This document shows positions 5,279 through 9,584 of a stretch of DNA of 9,584 nt, one piece after another (the first letter of the stretch is position 1; every line of letters starts with the position of its first letter). A program made the translations under genes and the position numbers. The notes under the pieces were generated by a model. The model was not told the DNA's origin, searched no databases, and saw only the letters and a program-made list of their open reading frames with translations. The DNA comes from JBARCX01 sp049794535 (lineage in GTDB: Bacteria; Pseudomonadota; Gammaproteobacteria; Xanthomonadales; Rhodanobacteraceae): the NCBI GenBank assembly GCA_049794535.1, contig JBARCX010000257.1:1-9584 (forward strand), given 5' to 3'.

Positions 5279-6520
5279 TCAGGCAACGGCGGCGCGCTTC
5301 GGCTGCTCTGTCGCCATGCGTGCCAGTACGCGATCCATCCGCACGAACACTTCAGCGAGGTCGGCGGGCAGCGGCAGCAGGGTCAGGCGGAGATGGCGAC
5401 TTGCCGGTACGTTGAAGCTGGTGCCGGGTACCACGAGTACCGACTCCTCCTCGAGCAAGCGCAGTGCGAATACGTTGTCGTCGAATGTATGGATGCGATC
5501 GGCACGAATTCGCGGGAACGCGTACAAGGCTCCGGCGGGTGTGACCAGATCCAGGTATTCGCTAGCAGCGACACTTTCGAGGACCACCCTGCGCGCCTCA
5601 TGCAGGCGGCCACCGGGTGAGGTCAGGGCATTGATGGTCGGTGCGCTTTCCAGCGCAGGCGGCACAGCCCATTGCGCAGTGACATTGGCGCACAAGCGCA
5701 AAGCGGCCAGCAATTGCAACGCATCGCGGTATTCGGCGGTGCGTGCATGATCACCCGACAGGCTCACCCAGCCCACCCGATAACCGCAGGCCCGATGCAC
5801 CTTGCTCAAGCCGCCGAAGCTAAGGCAGGGCAGTTCGCCTGCGACAGCGGCCAGCGGCTGGAAGGGTGTGTCGTCGTAGAGAATTTCGTCGTAGATCTCA
5901 TCGGCCAGCAGCAACAAGTGATGCCGCGCGGCGATAGCCACGATACGTTCCAGCAGTGCTTTCGGGTAAACCGCGCCGGTGGGATTGTTCGGATTGATCA
6001 GCACCAGCGCACGGGTACGCGGAGTTACCAATGCCTCGATTTCGTCTGGATCGGGCAGGTGTCCATTTTCAGCAAGGCAGCGGTAATAACGCGGCGTGCC
6101 GTCATTAAGAATGGTCGCAGCGCTCCATAGCGGGTAGTCGGGGCTGGGTAGCAGCACCTCGTCGCCGGGCTGGAGCAATGCACGCAGGGTGAGGTCGATT
6201 AGCTCGCTGACGCCATTGCCAATAAAGATGCGATCAGCGTTTACGTGCAGTGCGCCCTGCGCGAGATGTTTCGCAGCAATCGCTTCGCGTGCTTCGTCCA
6301 GGCCTTGTTCGTGGCCGTAGGCTTCACTGTCGCGCAGGTGTGTTGCGATGGCCTCGCGCAGATGTGCGGGTGTCTCGAAACCGTAACGGCCCGGATTGCC
6401 GATGTTGAGCTTGATGATCGGCCGGCCAGCCGCTTCCAGCTCACGCGCGCGGCGAGTGAGTGCACCACGAATTTCATAACGCACTTCCGCCAGGTGCGCA
6501 CTGGGTTTGATCGGGGCCAA
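5279..6520 (-). CDS. alaA: Alanine aminotransferase (AlaA-type class I aminotransferase)
   Basis: The 413-residue fold-type I PLP enzyme closely follows E. coli AlaA in motif order: LNIGNP (38-43), IGNGVSELI (100-108), PSPDYPLW with Y129, NPNNPTG with N179, ADEIYD with D207 and Y210, the PLP lysine K240 in FGGLSKVHR, LRLCANV (274-280), TPGGRLHE-like SPGGRLHE (301-308), and R378 for the substrate carboxylate. It interconverts pyruvate plus glutamate with alanine plus 2-oxoglutarate in the cytosol. The start is TTG at 6520: an in-frame TAA ends two codons upstream, AAGGA (6529-6533) is eight bases away, and MAPIKPSAHL aligns with the AlaA N-terminus. It heads the minus-strand gene series and is divergent from rsgA. 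Confidence 0.93.
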   Translation of the reverse strand: MAPIKPSAHLAEVRYEIRGALTRRARELEAAGRPIIKLNIGNPGRYGFETPAHLREAIATHLRDSEAYGHEQGLDEAREAIAAKHLAQGALHVNADRIFIGNGVSELIDLTLRALLQPGDEVLLPSPDYPLWSAATILNDGTPRYYRCLAENGHLPDPDEIEALVTPRTRALVLINPNNPTGAVYPKALLERIVAIAARHHLLLLADEIYDEILYDDTPFQPLAAVAGELPCLSFGGLSKVHRACGYRVGWVSLSGDHARTAEYRDALQLLAALRLCANVTAQWAVPPALESAPTINALTSPGGRLHEARRVVLESVAASEYLDLVTPAGALYAFPRIRADRIHTFDDNVFALRLLEEESVLVVPGTSFNVPASRHLRLTLLPLPADLAEVFVRMDRVLARMATEQPKRAAVA

Positions 6521-6533
6521 CGCTTACGTCCTT
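6520..6533 (-). promoter_or_regulatory. alaA: Ribosome-binding site and TTG start of alaA
   Basis: AAGGA (complement of 6529-6533) lies eight bases before the TTG (6520-6518). The in-frame TAA immediately upstream leaves no alternative ATG or GTG that would keep the conserved first residues. Confidence 0.75.
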
Positions 6534-6545
6534 AGTGTTTGTGGT

Positions 6546-6567
6546 GCCGGCGTAGCGGCCGGCTTTT
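6546..6567. repeat. GCCGGC hairpin with flanking T-run in the alaA leader
   Basis: GCCGGC at 6546-6551 and again at 6558-6563 (self-complementary, six-base loop) is followed on the plus strand by TTTT (6564-6567). On the plus strand it looks like a small terminator pointing toward rsgA. On the minus strand it sits about 25-45 bases before the alaA TTG and could be a 5'-leader hairpin. Confidence 0.45.
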
Positions 6568-6743
6568 CCGCATGCTAGCAGCGTCTGGTTCCTAGGTGCG
6601 AGGCGTATTCCAGTGCGATTTCGGGCTATTTCAGGGCGACCATCGGGTTCGGGCGACTCGGCTGTCGGCCTCATCACGTGGCGTAAACAACAGCGTTATG
6701 TTTCATTGTCATGGCGTGCAGCCAGCTTCCGATCCGGTCAACG

Positions 6744-6774
6744 TGGACTATGAGGACGGGCTCTAGGGCATAAT
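6744..6774 (+). promoter_or_regulatory. rsgA: Putative rsgA promoter with start point at or near the ATG
   Basis: CATAAT (6769-6774) matches five of six bases of the -10 consensus. TGGACT (6744-6749) is a 4/6 match to -35, at a long 19-base spacing. Transcription would start about 7-9 bases after the -10, at 6781-6783, that is, at the rsgA ATG. No Shine-Dalgarno sequence lies in the 15 bases before the ATG, consistent with a leaderless or near-leaderless mRNA. Confidence 0.5.
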
Positions 6775-6782
6775 CCCGAACC

Positions 6783-7838
6783 ATGACGGATGCCGAGACC
6801 ATTGAGCGCCTGCGCCGCATCGGCTGGCGCGGCGATCACTTACCCGAGGGCGGTAGGCAGTTGGCCCGCGTGGTGGCGCAGCATCGTGCCGGCTACGAGC
6901 TGCACGATGGTGAGCAGATATTCGGCGCCCAGCCGGCTGGACACTTTCTCAAGCGGGGGATTGATCCCGCTGAGCGACCTGCGGTCGGCGATTTCGTCGA
7001 AATCGAGGCGGGTAAGCCACCGCATATCGTCAGTGTGTTGCCACGGCGCAGTGTGCTGTCGCGTGCCGCTGCCGGGGAGCGCTACGAGCGCCAACTGATC
7101 GCTACGAATATCGATTACGTGCTGGTGCTGACCGGGCTGGACGGTGATTTCAATCCGGCGCGGATCGAGCGCTATCTGTCGCTCATCGAATACTCCGGTG
7201 CGCAGCCAGTGGTGCTGCTGAGCAAGCTGGACACCCTGGCCGACGCCCAGGAGCTAGTGGCGCAGCTGCGTGCACGGCTGTCTCCCGGTACACCGATTCA
7301 CGCAATCAACGGTAAAGATGCGATCAGCGTGGCTGGCTTGGCGCAGTACCTGCAGTTGGGTGATAGCGCAGTGCTGGTTGGCTCCTCGGGTGCGGGCAAA
7401 TCCACCCTCACGAATACCTTGCTTGGCGTCGACCGTATGGCGACTAATACCGTGCGTGCGCACGATAGCCGTGGCCGCCACACCACCACGCACCGCGCCT
7501 TGCTGCAATTGCCCAGTGGCGGCTGTTTGATCGACACGCCGGGGATGCGCGAGCTGAAGCTGACCGGTGAGGAAAACCTCGACCTGTTTGCCGATATCGA
7601 AGCACTCGCCGAAACCTGTCGTTTTGCCGATTGCGGCCACGGTAGTGAGCCTGGTTGTGCCGTGCAGGAGGCGCTCGACAACGGTGAGCTGACCGCCGAG
7701 CGCTGGCGCAACTATCTCAAGTTGCGTGACGAGCGTGAGGAGCAGGCCGCCACGCTGGAAGCGCGTCTGCGCCGTCAGCGCGGTGGCCGGCCGCCAACAA
7801 AACCACATGGGCAACGTGGACAGCGCGAACGAGAATGA
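6783..7838 (+). CDS. rsgA: Ribosome small subunit-dependent GTPase RsgA
   Basis: The 351-residue circularly permuted GTPase has the normal RsgA order: N-terminal OB-fold region (about 35-95, with PAVGDFVEIE), G4 SKLD (147-150, Ser in place of the usual Asn/Thr), G1 P-loop GSSGAGKS (200-207), G2 region RGRHTTTHR (230-238), G3 DTPG (251-254), and a C-terminal zinc knuckle C279-x4-C284-x-H286-x5-C292, the same spacing as in E. coli. RsgA checks late 30S subunit maturation, releasing factors such as RbfA on GTP hydrolysis. A basic tail (RRQRGG...GQRERE) may contact rRNA. The length matches the family. The ATG lacks a Shine-Dalgarno sequence. The stop overlaps the next gene as ATGA, so the two are probably translationally coupled. 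Confidence 0.97.
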   Translation: MTDAETIERLRRIGWRGDHLPEGGRQLARVVAQHRAGYELHDGEQIFGAQPAGHFLKRGIDPAERPAVGDFVEIEAGKPPHIVSVLPRRSVLSRAAAGERYERQLIATNIDYVLVLTGLDGDFNPARIERYLSLIEYSGAQPVVLLSKLDTLADAQELVAQLRARLSPGTPIHAINGKDAISVAGLAQYLQLGDSAVLVGSSGAGKSTLTNTLLGVDRMATNTVRAHDSRGRHTTTHRALLQLPSGGCLIDTPGMRELKLTGEENLDLFADIEALAETCRFADCGHGSEPGCAVQEALDNGELTAERWRNYLKLRDEREEQAATLEARLRRQRGGRPPTKPHGQRGQRERE

Positions 7839-9109
7839 CGATGCAAACAACCCCCATTCCGGCGGGGCTTGAACGCTACGCAGCGCTCGATCAGCGGCTG
7901 CTGGCGGCGGTGCGCGGTATCAATATCCTTTCGGCACTGGCATGGCCGGCCTCGTTGGAAGAACGCATGATTGCGGCTTACGGCAAGGGACAGTTCTCGT
8001 TGCCTGAGGTGGCCTATCAGCGACAGGATTTCTCCGAGGCACGGGCCGAGCTCGAAGCGATCGAGCGCGAAGCGGGTAATGACGATCCGCTTGGCGATTA
8101 TCTCGGTCGTACCGCCGAATCCTGGCGCATAGCCGCCGAGATGATGGAAGCCGTAGGTACAACGGGCGTCACGGCACCCTCGATTGCGTTGTACGGCCGG
8201 CCGGGTGATCCGATCCCAGGCAGTGATCGCAGCAATCTCGACGCAGCGCACTATTTCGTGGAGCTGTCCGACGAGCTTGGTGCCGATTTGTTGACTGACG
8301 ATATCGACATGAGCATTCCGGCCGATACGTTGCGCGACGAGTTGGCGAAAACACTGGACGATTTTTTCGGTGCCGAGACGATTCGCGTGGAAGTTGATCC
8401 GGAGCTCACCGCGAAGGCGGCGGCCGGCGCCACGCGCATCCGCCTGCGTGGCGGTACCCGTTTCAGCGAATACGATCGGCACCAATTGTTGGCGCACGAA
8501 GCTTTAGTGCATTCGCTCACTGCATTGAATGGTCGTGCACAGCCGTTGCTGGCTTCGCTGGCACGTACCTCGCCGCGTGTTACCGCGACGCAGGAAGGGC
8601 TGGCGGTGTTCGCCGAGGTGATGTCGGGCGCGATCGATATCGCGCGACTCAAGCGCATCAGCCTGCGCATCCTGGCCATCGATATGGCGTTGAATGGCGC
8701 CGATTTCGTCGAGGTCTACCAGTTTTTCAGTAGTTGCGGGCAAAGCGCGGCCGACAGTTTCCACTCCGCCCAGCGGGTGTTCCGTGGCGTGCCATTGACC
8801 GGTGGCGCTGCGTTTGCCAAGGACAATGTGTATCTGTCCGGTTTGATCACCGTGCATACGTTCTTTCGTTGGGCGTTGAAACAGCGACGGATGGATCTTT
8901 TGCGCAATCTGTTCGCCGGCAAGTTGGCGTTGCACGATGTACTGAGTCTGGAGCCACATTTCGCTTCCGGTGCGCTTGCGCAACCACGCTGGCTGCCACC
9001 GTGGATGCAACAGGTGCATGGGCTGGCTGGCAAGCTGGCGTTCTCGCTGTTCGTCAACCGCATCCATATGGGGAAGGTGAAGGCTGACGCGTTGTCGAGC
9101 AGCGTGTAG
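7835..9109 (+). CDS. QEGLA-motif protein (DUF1704/MATCAP-like putative metallocarboxypeptidase)
   Basis: The 424-residue protein belongs to the family annotated as flavohemoglobin expression-modulating QEGLA motif protein (DUF1704). Key motifs are HEALVH (221-226, an HExxxH zinc site with E222 as likely catalytic base), TSPRVTATQEGLAVF (245-259) with E254 as likely third ligand, and KDNVYLSGL (329-337). The same HExxxH plus Glu arrangement is the active site of the eukaryotic tubulin carboxypeptidase MATCAP, so a protein C-terminal exopeptidase activity is plausible; the bacterial substrate is unknown. There is no signal peptide or membrane segment. The first ATG (7835) overlaps the rsgA stop; ATG 7841 is an alternative losing two residues. 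The ribosome-binding site is weak, supporting coupling to rsgA. No clear terminator follows. Confidence 0.88.
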   Translation: MTMQTTPIPAGLERYAALDQRLLAAVRGINILSALAWPASLEERMIAAYGKGQFSLPEVAYQRQDFSEARAELEAIEREAGNDDPLGDYLGRTAESWRIAAEMMEAVGTTGVTAPSIALYGRPGDPIPGSDRSNLDAAHYFVELSDELGADLLTDDIDMSIPADTLRDELAKTLDDFFGAETIRVEVDPELTAKAAAGATRIRLRGGTRFSEYDRHQLLAHEALVHSLTALNGRAQPLLASLARTSPRVTATQEGLAVFAEVMSGAIDIARLKRISLRILAIDMALNGADFVEVYQFFSSCGQSAADSFHSAQRVFRGVPLTGGAAFAKDNVYLSGLITVHTFFRWALKQRRMDLLRNLFAGKLALHDVLSLEPHFASGALAQPRWLPPWMQQVHGLAGKLAFSLFVNRIHMGKVKADALSSSV

Positions 9110-9304
9110 CTGCCGTGTGCGGTCGACGTCTAGCAGGCCAAGTTTGCAGGTCCAGGCCTTGTCATAGGCGTGCCGTGGTTGATGTACCTACAGTTGTGCG
9201 ATTTGCTTTGATTGGCGCGGTCGGAACAGGCCAGCCCGGTGCTACCATCCCTAGACGTCGCCTGGCGCGACGGCCCCATTCCCTCATCAGTTGTAACGTA
9301 TCCG
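9110..9304. other. Intergenic region before maeB with spaced 10-bp inverted repeat
   Basis: This 195-bp gap contains CGACGTCTAG at 9124-9133 and its exact reverse complement CTAGACGTCG at 9251-9260. A local hairpin CGTCGC/GCGACG (9256-9261 with 9267-9272, CTGGC loop) overlaps the right copy. No good terminator for the upstream gene and no convincing promoter for maeB could be placed. Confidence 0.5.
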
Positions 9305-9584
9305 ATGGCCCTCCCCGAAGATCTGCGTCAAGCCGCGCTCGAATACCACCGTCTCCCGCGTCCGGGCAAGATCATGGTCTCACCGACCACGTCGCTGCTG
9401 ACCCAGCGCGACTTGTCGTTGGCCTACTCGCCTGGCGTGGCGTACGCCTGCGAAGCGATCGTGGAAGATCCCAACGCCGCCAGTGAGATGACGGCGCGCG
9501 GCAATCTCGTTGCGGTGATCACCAACGGCACCGCGGTGCGGGGTTTGGGTGACATCGGTCCGCTTGCCGGCAAGCCGGGGATGG
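9305..9584 (+). CDS. maeB: NADP-dependent malic enzyme, N-terminal part (cut by window end)
   Basis: ATG 9305 opens a frame to the window edge; the 93 full codons seen begin MALPEDLRQAALEYHRLPRP. They follow the MaeB-type malic enzyme N-terminus closely: PGKIMVSPTTSLLTQRDLSLAYSPG family block (about 20-44, with the catalytic-region Tyr of AYSPGVA), ARGNLVAVITNGTAV (about 64-78), then LGDIGPLAGKPGM. The enzyme decarboxylates malate to pyruvate with NADP, feeding NADPH and pyruvate pools in the cytosol. Large members (about 750 residues) carry a C-terminal phosphotransacetylase-like domain that would lie outside this window. No clear Shine-Dalgarno sequence precedes the ATG. Confidence 0.93.
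   Translation, partial: MALPEDLRQAALEYHRLPRPGKIMVSPTTSLLTQRDLSLAYSPGVAYACEAIVEDPNAASEMTARGNLVAVITNGTAVRGLGDIGPLAGKPGM

Larger units (their letters stand above)
6521..6782. promoter_or_regulatory. Divergent intergenic region, alaA / rsgA
   Basis: These 262 bases separate divergent alaA and rsgA. They contain the alaA Shine-Dalgarno sequence, a GCCGGC hairpin near alaA, and the rsgA promoter at the right end. No RNA gene, convincing small ORF or known riboswitch motif is visible. I could not place the alaA promoter. Confidence 0.6.

Noticed and set aside
6783..7838. Inactive RsgA because of the altered G4 motif (SKLD rather than NKxD)
   Set aside because: Ser or Thr at the first position is tolerated in this family, and all other GTPase motifs and the zinc knuckle are intact.
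7775..8497. Minus-strand open frame (240 codons) opposite rsgA and the QEGLA gene
   Set aside because: It is antisense to two genes with conserved motifs, spans their ATGA junction, and shows no domain of its own.
9243..9299. Promoter or leaderless start for maeB (TACCAT at 9243 or TAACGT at 9294)
   Set aside because: Neither has a usable -35 at acceptable spacing, and TAACGT matches only three of six -10 positions.
1..9584. Mobile element, CRISPR array, tRNA, rRNA or defence island
   Set aside because: No transposase, integrase, spaced direct repeats or cloverleaf was seen; all large frames are accounted for by ordinary metabolic or housekeeping families.

Overview
The window looks like chromosomal DNA of a gammaproteobacterium with roughly 60% GC. 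The best guess is the Xanthomonadales/Lysobacterales, for example a Rhodanobacter/Dyella-like genus. This is inferred from base composition, from the TPR-sulfotransferase and Grx4-rhodanese fusion architectures, and from the housekeeping set; no rRNA or marker search backs it. I see no phage, transposon, CRISPR, tRNA or rRNA. Eight complete protein-coding genes and one clearly supported partial gene are present, with one very weak partial gene at the left edge. Most of the sequence is coding, in compact blocks.

Left block (1-2530). A minus-strand TPR-sulfotransferase (26-1588) is divergent from a plus-strand PKHD-type Fe(II)/2-oxoglutarate dioxygenase (1740-2414) that must start at TTG. The 151-bp gap between them holds the outward promoters and a possible short leader ORF whose stop overlaps the TTG. 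Two back-to-back hairpin terminators (about 2418-2503) separate the dioxygenase from the convergent block to its right.

Middle block (2530-6520), all minus strand. In transcription order: an AlaA-type alanine aminotransferase (TTG start), a cytoplasmic SGNH/GDSL hydrolase, an LpxH-like metallophosphoesterase, and a three-part Grx4 / degenerate A-type Fe-S carrier / rhodanese fusion. Gaps are 59, 105 and 191 bp. One holds a CCCTCTCC/GGAGAGGG hairpin and another a widely spaced 13-bp inverted repeat, so this is a co-oriented series, not a demonstrated single operon.

Right block (6783-9584), plus strand, divergent from alaA. rsgA (ribosome-assembly GTPase) appears to be expressed from a promoter whose -10 lies 8 nt before the ATG, suggesting a leaderless or near-leaderless mRNA. 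It overlaps by ATGA with a QEGLA/DUF1704 putative metallocarboxypeptidase related to the eukaryotic MATCAP fold. After a 195-bp gap comes the start of maeB (NADP-malic enzyme), cut by the window end.

Functional themes are core metabolism (alanine, malate/pyruvate), iron and sulfur handling (dioxygenase, Grx4-rhodanese), envelope/lipid hydrolysis (LpxH-like, GDSL) and ribosome maturation. I did not find a convincing new multi-gene system. The most interesting items are the HExxxH/QEGLA protein coupled to rsgA, the cysteine-less A-type domain inside the Grx-rhodanese fusion, and the unusual translation starts.
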